From the NCBI GenBank assembly GCA_933207985.1, contig OW240915.1, positions 265,937,360 to 266,001,359 of the forward strand: a stretch of 64,000 nt of DNA, read 5' to 3'. Positions 49,550 to 60,489 of this stretch are shown in pieces. The position numbers and the translations under genes were made by a program. The stretch is from Pelobates cultripes. Taxonomy: Eukaryota > Chordata > Amphibia > Anura > Pelobatidae. The notes under the pieces are model-generated. The model did no database searches. It was not told where the DNA came from and saw nothing but the letters and a program-made list of their open reading frames with translations. How positions within the stretch are numbered: the stretch's first letter is position 1; every line of letters starts with the position of its first letter.

Positions 49550-51089
49550 TGAGAAAGGTTTAACAGTAAAAACCCACTTCTTCATAAAAGCGTATCAATT
49601 ACATTGTTAATAGTTCCCAACTAATTCCTCTCTTGCAACTGTCAGTCTAAACACTACCTGTGACAAACTGCCCTTTGCCACTGGCTTTTGGAGGAGCCTG
49701 ATTGCCAGCCACCTGCCTTATGACTATGGCCCCTGGAATGTATTGCCATTTAAAAAGTCTATTTGGGGTTATTGGATTTTTAAAAACCTTTTTCTGCCCC
49801 TTTAATTCCATGGGAAAGTGTGCCTCTTCCCCTCCCCCTTTTTCCTGTCCTATTGTTCTCTAGCAGGGCGTTGTCCCAGGTACACTGCCAGGCCAGTTGA
49901 AACTGACTGCTTTGTCCCTCCTCAATCTCTCATCAGCCCTTGCTACTGTTTAGCCCCGTGGCAATCCAACTGTATTTGTAGGATCTTAGCACTTTTCAGA
50001 CATATTGAGTGCTCAGATCCAAGCTATCTGGGGATATGTTGGACATATAGGTTAAACATTGTATTATAAGAGTTACGTATTTTTATGTAGTTTTTGTAAC
50101 TGTGTTTGGACTTTGGCTTAAGTGGCTGTGGTAAGCCAATTATCTCTGTTATCTCCAGGATAGAGGAGAAGATAGACCAGCTGCACAGCCTAAATCTGTG
50201 GAACTGTTTTGGGCATGAAAGCCATGCTTGCAGTCAGTCAAATATGACTTCCAGCTATCTTCCAAACAACTGGACCAATTCGTATGATTTTTGAATATGT
50301 TTGTTCACTGATTATGCTGGTTCAGAAAAGATAACTTTTATGGAAATTGCATGTATGGTTTTGAAGTTATGAATATTGTGTAAAACTATATTTTCTGCCT
50401 GTGATAATTAAGTTAACCAACTGTGTTCAGTAAGAATATCACAGGCAGAGGGGAGGGTTTGTGTGCCTTAGCTGGGAGTGTCTGTACTGTATCATGTTGA
50501 TTGGCTGTTGTAACTTTGTGTCCTGTATACCACAAGGTCCACGTGGGTGGTAACCTTGTGGGAAAATGTGTATAAAAGAAAGTCTTGTATGCTCATTAAA
50601 CCAGTTCTATTGACCCTCAACTCGCAGCCTTGACTCGTGTTTGTGGGGGGTTAAGCTTCACTTAAGCTCTTGTAAGAGCTTGTTCCTGATCCTGCTTCGC
50701 TATCTGGGAGGAAGAGAGACTCCCCCACTGAAACCTGGAGCCGTGTCGTAGGTCCAGGGTGGGTAGAAGACTGCGAGACCCCAACCCAGCAGCGGTGGTT
50801 TATGGGGTCTGCAGTACTTATGGTGTCTATGGTGCTGATGGTCCTTTGTGAGTGCTAGGAGAATCCTTTCTACGGTCCAACCCTCAGCTAGCCTGGGGCA
50901 ACCGTAACACTATCCTTACCGTTTGTGTCACCCCCACTCCCTCTAGCACGTAAGCTCATTGAGCAGGGCCCTCAACCCCTCTGTTCCTGTGTGCCCAACT
51001 TGTCTGGTTACAACTACATGTTTGTTTGTCCACCCACTGTAAAACGCTACGGAATTTGTTGGCGCTATATAAATAACATAATAATGGTT
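49550..51089 (+). mobile_element. CR1/Rex1-type LINE 3' tail, split by a solo LTR
   Basis: Segment 49550-49658 (AAAACCCACTTCTTCATAAA) continues at 50910-51089 (CTCCCTCTAGCACGTAAGCT, TTGTTGGCGCTATATAAATA) exactly as in the unbroken copy at 60490-60935. This is the ORF2 end and 3' UTR of a non-LTR element with a GCGCTATATAAATAA tail. Confidence 0.75.
49659..50909 (+). repeat. ERV-type solo LTR, 1251 bp
   Basis: TGTGACAAACTGCCC at the left, CAACCGTAACA at the right. Flanked by CTACC (49654-49658) and CTATC (50910-50914), a 5-bp duplication with one change. TATAAAAG at 50571 and ATTAAA at 50595 mark the U3/R area; GACCCTCAACTCGCAGCC follows. No internal retroviral sequence remains, so it arose by LTR-LTR recombination. 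Related to the LTR at 31435. Confidence 0.85.
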
Positions 51090-51167
51090 GATGGCACCAA
51101 GGGACTCCAGGCACTATAAACAATGTAATGAGATTAAATGGTTATAGTACCTACAGTGTCCCTTTAA
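51090..51167. mobile_element. Short T2-type fragment
   Basis: GGCACCAAGGGACTCCAGGC ... CTACAGTGTCCCTTTAA. Directly abuts the LINE tail. Confidence 0.45.
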
Positions 51168-52023
51168 TTTACTGTACAGGTTGAATACAATATTCTATGG
51201 TCAAGTACAACTGGAAAGGACATTTTACATAATTACTGAACTTATAAAAGAACGACTGAAAACCTAGCCACAAATTTGATGGAATGGCACACCAATGAAG
51301 TCTGATATGGTAAACATTCATATTTCACCAGTGAAGCAACACCAGGCCAGGGCACTGCAAGTAGGCACAAATTTGACCAACTGTATGGTCACTGCTTTTG
51401 GCCTTGCAGCCTTATTATTTTGCAGTAAATGAAAAGGTTAATAGTGCATGTAGAATAATTTTGAAAGAATGTCCCACATATATTTCAAGCTTGGATTCAG
51501 CTGAATCAGCTATTAAAACTGTGTTTTGTGATGCACTGAACCACACAATACTGTATTACTAACACTCAGATGAATTCAGCTCTCATTTCATCTGCAAATT
51601 ACTTACCCTTTTATGTTTATTTAATTCTAAAAAAGAACTCTGTAGAATCCCTTTTAATCAATTATTCCTGGAAATAAGGTAATTGAACTACCCTGTTGCA
51701 TTAGAATGGTATAAACAAAAAAAACAAAAAATACACATTCTATTTTTGTAATTAGGTTTTTTTCTAATACTCAAATTATCACGTGTTTACCTGTTGCTTA
51801 TATACACACACACACACACCTTAAAATTTTAATCTGAATTAGACATGAGCATTGGTTTTACTAGACTAAGAGACAAAATATAGTAGAAAAGTCCAAATAG
51901 CATGCTACCATACAGTAAATGAATATGAATTTTTTGAATGAACTTAAAAACTATAACCAGTTGTTTAAGATACTAAGTTGAAACTTAGCAAAAATATAAG
52001 AATGGAGTAATTGGATATAAATA
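51168..52023. other. Intron 1 spacer, no feature seen
   Basis: Short CA run at 51804-51820; otherwise nothing. Confidence 0.5.
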
Positions 52024-52031
52024 ATCTAATG

Positions 52032-52236
52032 CAGTGGTTCCCAACCCAGTTCTCAAGTACTCCCCAATAGCCCAGGATTTATGGATTACCCAGTTGTGTC
52101 TAAGGTGTTTTTAGATTTAAAAAAAAAAAAAACACACACAAAAAAAAAAAAAAAAACCACACCACTTTAGACACAAAATGTTAATCTCTAAATTATGTAC
52201 TGGTAAGAGGTACATGAGTACACTTGGGAACCCGGG
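52032..52236. mobile_element. hAT-like MITE, 205 bp, 8-bp TSD
   Basis: CAGTGGTTCCCAACCCAG at the left and CACTTGGGAACCCGGG at the right, with arms extending through CTCAAGTACT / AGTACA. Flanked by ATCTAATG at 52024-52031 and 52237-52244. A-rich centre. Confidence 0.85.
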
Positions 52237-52244
52237 ATCTAATG

Positions 52245-53570
52245 GAATGCTAATTATATCCAGACAAAATTTAAATATAATAAAAATACAACATATTAAG
52301 ACAGCATTGAATTGGGAAAAACATATGAATCAATCTCTGTATGTAATGCTGAATAGAATTGCAGAGAAGGGAGGGGCAAAGATAAGAAGTAGACTAAAGG
52401 TGAGTTTATTATCCTATGGCAAATATGTCTATTCATTACAAGTAGACATGCCTGGTTAAAGTGCAAGTAGGCAAAAACAATATATATTTTTTTCGTTTTT
52501 CTTAAATAGTACATTGTGTTCCTAGCACTCATGTGCTTTAAGGCTATTTCACTGCAAGATCCTAAATTCATTCATATTTTACCCATGTCCCTCAACAACA
52601 TCTGGGTCTTTGGGCTACCAGCTCAGCAGCGGGAAGGTACTGATTAAAAACATCTGTCCCTCTAACTCCTCCTCTACTTTCTTCATGAGCCCCCTCCAAA
52701 CTGACACGTGAACAAGTAGTGATCCCAGGAGCCACATGGAAAGGATTTCCACTACACCTGATCTCACACATCTACTAGAATGTATCCATTCAGCCACTAA
52801 CTAGCACTGTGATTAGGGAAGGTTAAATCTAGCATCAGGGAACCTATACACATTAAATGGTGAGTGTGGTGATTTCCTTGAAAAGTGAGGCAAAGTTCTC
52901 ATGCGGTATAAATTACTACAGGAATCAATGAAATCACCAGGGAGTGCATTGGTGAGAACAAGACTTTTACAAAGTTGCAACACTCGTCAGACGATAATTT
53001 GGTAAAAATGTATCCAACTGTATTACTGTAAGCACCCAGCAGCAACGAGCATACAAAGTTGCAATAACAAATTGAGTGCAAGAGGGATGAAAAGACTGGA
53101 TAAATAATGCTAGATTAATAAACTGCCTCACTTTACTGCCATGGACCGGATAGCCACGGCTAGTGGCATGCTCAGATTTACATGTAAACCTAAGGTCTCT
53201 TTGGTATATTTCCCACAAATTACCATACTCACTCACCAACACAATAAAATCAGGGTAGACAAAAACAAAAAACAAAAAAAAAAAAACACACACACACACA
53301 CACACACACACAGACCCCAGCTGTAGAACTACGACTCCCATGATGCTTTGCCAGCCATACAGCTAGGAAGGGTCTGTTTAAGCCCAATCCCTATGCGATG
53401 TTTTGCATATGAAATAACCATCATATTTAAAGGTTATTCCAGGTTAAATCTTCAATGATTTTGCCCAAGTGATGCCAAAAATGTGCCAATTAACCCTCTG
53501 TGTTCCACAATGGCGAGCCTCACAGTCACAGAGCTTAGAGTTGAAACGTGGGTCAAGGCGACATACTGAC
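52245..53570 (-). other. ASPH intron 1, donor-proximal part
   Basis: Holds a (CA)n run at 53286-53312 and a scrap of palindromic MITE (GTAGAACTACGACTCCCATG). No exon recognised. Confidence 0.5.
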
Positions 53571-53646
53571 CTCTTTTTTGCGGCGGTCTGCTGGACTTCT
53601 TGGGAGTATTGGTTGTGCTCTGTGTGTTGGACTTTTTGGGAGCCAT
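53571..53646 (-). CDS. ASPH: ASPH coding exon 1 (start codon and cytoplasmic tail)
   Basis: The ATG lies at 53646-53644 and the exon encodes 25 residues beginning MAPKKSNTQS and ending RPPQKR, plus one base of the next codon. The donor is AAAGAG|GTCAGT. This Ser/Thr/Lys-rich tail corresponds to the first exon of the long-tail mammalian isoforms (MAQRKNAKSS...), though it is shorter and diverged, as expected for this poorly conserved segment. The join to exon 2 gives D-S-K-H-G-G, matching the mammalian ETKHGG junction. The 5' UTR continues upstream into the GC-rich promoter; the transcription start cannot be placed. The start is chosen because it is the first ATG after that promoter and the frame splices cleanly. 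Confidence 0.85.
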
Positions 53647-53649
53647 GAT

Positions 53650-54060
53650 GGTAGGTTATTGTGTGTCTAGTGTGGACAAGCAGTGCAGCAGGCCGGTCAG
53701 ATCGCAGCCCGGATTATGTGCCCTGACAGCTCTACAGTGACAGCAGCCCCCTGTACCCAGTGAGTGCTTGAGCCGAGCCACACTGCGTTACGTGACTGCC
53801 CGTAGCCCACACCTCACTTCTGACCTACAGTGCGTTCCAGCCAATAGCCAGAGCCGGGGGGCGGTGATGGAACGCGGCCCCAGTCTCCGAGATCTGCGTT
53901 TCTGACCTACACGACGCTCAGCCAATAGCGAGAGCCGGGGGCGGTGACAGAACGCCGCCCCAGTATCTAAGAGCAGCGTTTTCGCGCTGAGCTTGTGGGC
54001 AAAACACAATAGTGGGCGTCAGCCTGGGCACAGCGCTCATGGAACGTGGCAACATGGAAG
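53650..54060 (-). promoter_or_regulatory. ASPH CpG-rich promoter with duplicated CCAAT/GC-box module
   Basis: This is the only clearly GC- and CpG-rich unique stretch in the window, directly upstream of exon 1. Two tandem ~80-bp copies (53821-53902 and 53903-53980) each carry TGACCTAC, GCCAATAGC (CCAAT box), GAGCCGGGGGCGG (GC box) and GAACGCnGCCCCAGT. Such boxes are bound by NF-Y and Sp/KLF factors in TATA-less promoters. No convincing TATA box was seen. The function is inferred from position and composition. Confidence 0.75.
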
Positions 54061-54327
54061 ATGCTGTGCTCTCGCGAGGCTTGCTCTATGTCAGGCAGCC
54101 CTGGTTTATGTAATGGGAGCTAGCCCCCGCCTTGTATCAAGTCACAACTAATCTCACCGCGCTGTGCGAGCTGCTGGAATGACAATATAGAATGAATAGA
54201 TTAGAGATGGAAACTAGATAAAAAAAATAATACTACTGCTAGACAAATATTAATCAGAGAAGATGTATGGCTACGGAATCTGTTGGCGCTATATCAATGG
54301 TGATAATAATAATATGGGAGAATTAAT
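54061..54327. other. Upstream flank of ASPH
   Basis: Contains a small LINE-tail scrap at 54270-54312 (GTTGGCGCTATATCAATGG, then (ATA)n). No gene starting on the plus strand is visible. Confidence 0.5.
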
Positions 54328-55760
54328 TTAATCCGTTAAAGACTGAGCCAAATGTACAAGTTGTGATGAAAACAAAATGAAAACAAAAACTCTAATTTGC
54401 GCTATATGTCTGTTCAGGCGTAATTCACCTCTTTCATTTTATGTGCACCCACGCTTATTATATATCATTTTATTCAGGGAAACAGGGCTTTCATTTAACA
54501 TCAAATTTGTATTTAGGTATAAAACATAATTTAATATGAATAAAATATTTTAAAAAATGGGAGAAAATAAGAATTTTTTAAAAATGTATAGTTCTACGTG
54601 ACATTCTAACTGTGACTGTCATAATACTGTTTGCTTTTACTGCAATAAAATACAAATATTTGTATTCAGCGATGTCTCATGTGTAAAACAGTTCCCTCTA
54701 TGCTCGGGTTTTATGGTGTTTTGGGAAGTTACAGGGTCAAATATAGCCTGTTACATATTTAAATTCTACTTGCATATTTATGTGATATTTTTACATAATT
54801 AAGTAATTTCATTGATTGCAATTTGGGGGACCTGTCTGACAACCCAGGCTGAAAGTCCAGAGAATTTAATTTGCTAGTGTTTAACCCTGTAACTTTCTAT
54901 TACACCCTAAAACCTGTACATGGAGGGTACTGTTTTACTCGGGAGACTTCGCTGAACACAAATATTAGTGTTTCTAAACAGTAAAACATACCACAGCGAT
55001 GATATTGTCAGTGAAAGTGAAGTTTTTTGCATTTTTCACACACAAATGGCACTTTCACTGATGATATTGTTCTGATACTTTTTACTATTTTTAAACTCTA
55101 ATATTTGTGTTCAGTGAAGTCTCCCGAGCAGGGCCAGATTAAGAGCCCAGTGGACCTGGTGCTGACAATTATGACGGGCCTAATTACAGAATCATATCGA
55201 CCAAAAACAGTAAAACACTCCCAAGCGTCATGTATCTGATGGAGATGGTGCTGGAGAGAAAGAAAACAGCAGCCATAAGAAAACACATACCCTAGGCTAA
55301 TCTCTCACTAATTTATGTTTTCATCTTTCAAGTAAATCCATAACCCCTAACAGCAGTGTCCAGTCAAGCAGGAAGTAAATGGGCACGGTAAAAGGGTGTG
55401 CAACTGACACAAATCATGTAACCTGCCAAAAGGGGCGAACATGCCCAAAAAGAGGATATGTCTGCCCAAAGAATTAGAAGGCCAGCCTGGTATGAATGCA
55501 TGTCAGGCTGCCTGCCAATCATGCAGCTGGCCAACTAAGGGCATACTATGCAGACAGCACCCTGAGGTTGGCATAAATGCATCTAATGATGTGCTCGCTC
55601 AACGCTTTCTAAGGACTGTCCCCTAGCATTTGCTGGTCCACTTGTCTCCTTACCTTCTTACTAGCAGGCAGAAGCTCCTGGTATGTAGTCTGGGACAGAG
55701 AAAAGCTGTATGTAGTGAGTGTAGAAGCACATTGTTAGAGAGACCAAAGTCAGCATTACC

Positions 55761-56140
55761 TTAAAGGATCACTATAGGGTCAGGAACACAAACATGAATT
55801 CATGACCCTATAGTGTTAACACCACCATCTAGCCCCCCTGGGCCCCTCATGCCTCCATAAATATAGCAAAATCCATATGTATTCAAGCCTGAAGCTGTAA
55901 CTCTGCATGCTGTTAGACTCAGAAAAACAAGCAGTCTGCTGACATCATTAGAAGTGGTGGCCTAATCCAATCACAGTGCTTACCCATAGGATTGGCTGAG
56001 TACACTAGGCTGTAATGTAAAGACTGCATTTTCTCTGAAAAGACAGTGTTTACAGCAAAAAGCCTGACAGGTAATGATTCTACTCACCAGAACAAATTCA
56101 ATAAGCTGTAGTTGTTCTGGTGACCCTAGTGTCCCTTTAA
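55761..56140. mobile_element. T2-type MITE nested in the hAT-like element
   Basis: TTAAAGGATCACTATAGGGT ... CCCTAGTGTCCCTTTAA with TTAA ends. An internally deleted relative of 25564: the sequence jumps from GGATTGGCTGAG to TACACTAGGCTG. Confidence 0.82.
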
Positions 56141-56394
56141 CTATATTCATTGTCAGCCAGTCCACACAAGTTTTGTTCCAATACATCCCTCTTAAGTTTC
56201 CATACTTAAGTAAGGGTATGTGAAAAGTAGTTAGAGTTGACACCTTTCTTGGAAAAACATACTGGCCTTGCTAATTTGCATAATTAAATATGTATGGGTG
56301 ACATCACATGATGTAAATCACAAGGAGTGACATAAGAGAAAATGCTGTAAAATCACCAAAAAACTACTTAGTTTGATTCTGCTGTATAGATGGA

Positions 56395-57060
56395 TTCCTC
56401 CCAGTGCCCCCATGTGTCGATTACTCCAGGTCTCAGTGTTCCTATGTATAAGTGTCTCAGTACCCCATGTCTACCAGTGTCCCCTAGTGTCGTGTCCCCA
56501 AGTCTCCCAGTGATCCTATGTATCACAGTGTCTCAATGCCCCATATCTCCCTGTGTCCCCATGTATCCCAGGGTCCCCATGTCACTAGGAAGACGGGAAG
56601 ACCTGGGGACACGGGGAGAGCTAGGGACACGGAGACACCAGTGACACTGGGAGACTAGGGGACTCTGGCTGGGACGCATGGGGACACTGGGAAAATAGGG
56701 GACACTTGAAGACATGGGGACACAGACACCAGGGACACAGACACTAGAGACACTGGCTGGGGACATGGGGACATTGAGACATGGGGGCACTGGGAGACAT
56801 GGGGACAAGGAGACACCAGGGCCACAGACACTAGGGACACTAGCTTGGAGACATGGGGACATTGAGACACTTGAGGCACTGGGAGACATGGAGGCACTAA
56901 GAGACATGGGAACAGTGAGACACTGGCAGACTGGGGGCACTGGGAGACTAGGGGACACTGAGACACCAGGGACACTGGCTGGGAGACATGGGGACACTGG
57001 AAGACTGTGTCTGTGTCATAATGTCTCCCAATGTCCCTTAGTGTCTCAGTGTATGTCTCC
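56395..57060. repeat. GGGGACACTGGGAGACAT minisatellite with strand switch
   Basis: To about 56580 the plus strand is pyrimidine-type (CCCATGT..CCAGTGTC); beyond that it is the complement (GGGGACAC, GGGAGACATG). Irregular 15-30-bp units. Open frames through it are repeat artefacts. Confidence 0.85.
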
Positions 57061-58259
57061 TTGCAGCCTTTCCCCCATCCCTTACTTCCCTGAGCTGTAG
57101 GCTGTCTCTGCAGGGTGGGAGTTGCTGTCTGGACTCTCTGTAGCTGCACCCCTGCAGATCAGTGAGTATAGATAGGCAGGGAGGGATATGCTGGAACTTC
57201 CTATCCCTGCCTGTCTCCACACACAGTGACCCCTACTGGCCAGTGCTGGTATTGCATAGTAATCTCTTGTTTATACTAAGAAAAATACCAGAATTTGTAT
57301 TGCCAGTATCACTGTAATATTGGCACCAGCCAGGCAGCCTCAAATACTGTGCCAATAAAATAAAAGCCAGGTGGAATCCTTAAGAGTAGTGTGTGGAAAA
57401 AAAAAATTAATTTTTTTTTTTTTTTTTATAAATCAATGGGCCTATTCCATGGGCCTGGGCCTGGAGCTGCAGCTCCATCAGCCCCTATGTTAATCCGGCA
57501 CTGCTCCCGAGTATAACAGTACCCCCATGTACAGGTTTTATAATGTTTTTGAAAGTTACAGGGACAAATATAAGGCTTAATTTTCAATTTTTCACATTGA
57601 AATTCGCCAGATTGGTTACGTTGCCTTTGAGACCGTATGGTAGCCCGGGAATGAGAATTACCCCCATGATGGCATACCATTTGCAAAAAAAGACAACCCA
57701 AGGTATTGCAAATGCGGTATGCCCAGTTTTTTAAGTAGCCACTTGGTCACAAACACTGGCCAAAATTAGTGTTAATATTTGAAAATGCAAAAAACTAATT
57801 TGAATGTCAATGAAAAAACTGAAACGCAAGCCTTATATTTGACTCTCTACCTTTTCAAAACACCATAAAACCTGTACATGAGGGGTACTGTTATACTCGG
57901 GAGACTTCGCTGAACTCATATATTAGCGTTTCAAAATGGTAAAACATATCAAAACAATTATATTGTCCGTGTAAGTGCCATTTGGGTGTTAAAAATTCAA
58001 AAAATTTCACTTTCACTGACAATATTGTCGTTGTAATACATGTTACTGTTTTGAAACACTAATATTTGTGTTCAGTGAAGTCTTCCGAGTAAAACAGTAC
58101 CCCCTATGTACAGGTTTTATGGTGTCTGAAAAAATTTACAGGGTTAAAAATATAGTGCTAGCAAATTAAATTCCCTGGACTTTTGGCCTGGGTTGTCAGG
58201 CTGGTCCTGCTAATTGTAATTAATAATAATTAAATTACCTAATTATGTAAAATTCTTAC

Positions 58260-58275
58260 ATAAATATATATGTAG

Positions 58276-58331
<56 letters not shown>

Positions 58332-58428
58332 ATAAATATATGTATATATATATATATAGTAATATATATGTATATACTTATGTATATAGATATATATATA
58401 TTATTTCATTCTACATGTATTTTGATAT

Positions 58429-58465
<37 letters not shown>

Positions 58466-58760
58466 AAAATACAGTTAGAACAAATTTACATATATATATA
58501 TATATATTATTTATTTATTTTTAAATATTTTTTTAATTAAATTTTTTAACGTATTTACGGATTTATTTATTTTATATTATATATAAATATATAATAAAAA
58601 TTATATATATATATTTAATCAATATCATTGTACATGTATTTTGATATTAATATATATTTATAATTATATATATATTAATATTAAAATACACTTAGTGTAT
58701 GTGTATATGTGTATATATATACTTAGATCATATATATAATAAATATATATATGATCTAAG
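58260..58760. repeat. AT-rich block with (TA)n arrays
   Basis: Several long TA runs (58277-58320, 58433-58461, 58489-58507) within the TTAACC element, plus ATATATGATCTAAGTATATA inverted at 58722-58765. Confidence 0.85.
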
Positions 58761-59098
58761 TATATATTATTTATTTTTACACTGATTTAACTTTTATTTT
58801 ATTTATTTTCAGACAGCAGGGGGAGTACCTGTCATTACAGGCAATCCCCCTGCTGGCAATGCCTTGGACTTTGACAGCAAGGACCTCGCGATCACATGGC
58901 CCAGGGGGGGGGGGGTGAAGAGGACGGAGGGGGACTCCCATGGCTCCCAGGAGAGTCCCCATTCTGCGATTGCCGGCGTCGGATTGCCGGCGACCGGGTA
59001 AGTAGAAAGGACGGTTTGGGCGTTCTATGCCACCCTGCGGCGTTTAGAGCCGCTTGCTTAAGGATGGCATAGAACGCCCACCGTCCTTAAGGGGTTAA

Positions 59099-60161
59099 TG
59101 TCATTGAGAATTAACTATTTCTCTATAAAGTATCAAATTAAATGGCAGAATTTATGTCTTGTACGCCAAGTCTAAACACAAGTCTGAGCTAGACATTCAA
59201 GTAAATTATCACTAGTGTAATAAATGTAAAACTGACCGTTCTAATAGACAATATATTAAAAAAAATCTATACAAACACACCAATAAAGTTGTGGTGAGAA
59301 AAAAAATCCTTCCACCCAAAGTAAGTGGATAGTTAAAACATTGTTAAACAAAACTATGCACACACCAGCCAAGCCAAAAGACTTGTTTGTTTTTTTTCCC
59401 TTCACCCACTGCCAAATAGAAAGGAGGTCTTCACCTCTAAACCTGAATTGCATCATAAAACAATGTTGCAATTGTCCGGCTTGTCTATAGTCACAACTTG
59501 GCTATTTTAGCTTGAATGGTGCAATTCAGTTTTCATTTTCTTTTTTTTTTTATATCTCTATTTACTGAATAATCTGTTTATTGGATCTTTAATTATTTTG
59601 CTTCCATGAATGTTGCAAAGTTATTATTGTTTTAGTAAAACATGTAAGCTTACATTGTACATCGCCAAGAAAGAAAGAAAGACGTTTGTAAGTGCCCCCA
59701 CAAATCACGTGCAAGACAAGATTATTTCACCAAATGTGGAACCATGATTTATCCTATGTCCATTGCAGCATTCACATGGCTCTTGGCCTGGTTCATTGAT
59801 TGCACAGTAAACTAGTAAGGGAGCATAGTTGTTAATGAAAGTATGTATGTTACAAGCACAATTTATCTAAAGGCTATGTATGGTTTCCATGTCAAACAAT
59901 TCCAGAAAACTAAAAAGGGGCAATCTCCAACGATGCTGGCTGCACAGCCCTGGAGCACAATCAGCATCCTTAACATCAGAATAAGTGACTATTACACATT
60001 TTAGAAAAAAACAAAAAAAACAAGGCTCTTTGATACCTCCCCCCTCGATTCAGCACCAAACTCTTGCTTTACTTTCTTTAGCTCTCCTTCCATTTTGTTT
60101 CATGTTTTTATAATTTTAAGTAAAGTTTGCAAATGCACAGATACATTGTTGCAGTATGCCA
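59099..60161. other. Intergenic flank, no feature seen
   Basis: Unique-looking AT-rich DNA. Confidence 0.5.
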
Positions 60162-60309
60162 TGGGTGCCCAATAGGTAGATCCCCAGATGTTGTAGAACT
60201 ACAACTCCCAATATGCCTGGTATGTCTTTGGAATGCCTTTAGTATGGCAAGGCATCATGGAAGCTGTAGTTTTAAAGCATCTGGGGAATCTACCTTTTTG
60301 GGCACCCCT
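60162..60309. mobile_element. 148-bp palindromic MITE
   Basis: GGGTGCCCAATAGGTAGAT and CCCCAGATGTTGTAGAACTA pair with TAGTTTTAAAGCATCTGGGG and ATCTACCTTTTTGGGCACCC. The fragment at 11580-11612 belongs to the same family. Confidence 0.75.
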
Positions 60310-60489
60310 ACGCTATGCTATATAAATAAATCATTACTAAAATAATAATTACTATGCTATTGTAAATGCCATAAAAATATAGGTGAATGTATACTTTGAT
60401 TAAACAATTGTACAAAAACCAAATATATCTTATTAATGGTGATACTGAGATGAATATTAAAATAATTTGATTCAATATTCTTCTATTAT

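Larger units (their letters stand above)
7197..53646 (-). other. ASPH: ASPH gene, short (junctate/humbug-type) isoform, five coding exons
   Basis: Transcription unit read on the minus strand. The five exons are all joined in phase 1 and total 579 nt (192 codons plus stop). Predicted protein: residues 1-43 basic, lysine/serine-rich cytoplasmic tail; about 44-65 a single membrane helix (FFTWFMVIALLGVW...); about 66-90 a luminal stem; 96-107 an EF-hand-like acidic loop; 113-192 an acidic C-terminus ending CVILDLQNQ. From knowledge of the family, ASPH is a type II ER/SR membrane protein. Its long form hydroxylates Asp/Asn in EGF domains, while the short forms (junctin, junctate, humbug) lack the catalytic domain and act in ER calcium handling. 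This isoform ends before any hydroxylase sequence. Introns are 39,640, 1,233, 1,176 and 3,822 bp. Identification rests on near-verbatim match to remembered vertebrate ASPH N-terminal sequence. Confidence 0.93.
55129..57503. mobile_element. hAT-like non-autonomous element, 2375 bp, 8-bp TSD
   Basis: CAGGGCCAGATTAAGAGCCC at the left and GTTAATCCGGCACTG at the right. Exact CTCCCGAG duplications at 55121-55128 and 57504-57511; removing the element rejoins the host unit CTCCCGAGTATAAC. Inside lie a T2 MITE (55761-56140) and a minisatellite (56395-57060). No transposase frame was seen. Confidence 0.88.
54328..59098. mobile_element. Multi-palindromic TTAACC-ended DNA element, copy 2
   Basis: Left end decayed (TTAATCCGTTAAAGACTGAG), right end ACCGTCCTTAAGGGGTTAA. 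It shares with copy 1 the AATTTGCGCTATATG start, the ~100-bp unit in alternating orientation (54650 +, 54885 -, 55090/57504 +, 57835 -, 58040 +), a long AT-rich stretch and the GGCATAGAACGCC end. About 2.4 kb without the nested hAT-like insertion. Confidence 0.7.

Noticed and set aside
56533..57149. Overlapping 130-165-codon open frames rich in Pro, Ser, Val, Cys
   Set aside because: These are reading frames through the GGGGACACTGGGAGACAT minisatellite on both strands; the lack of stops reflects repeat composition.
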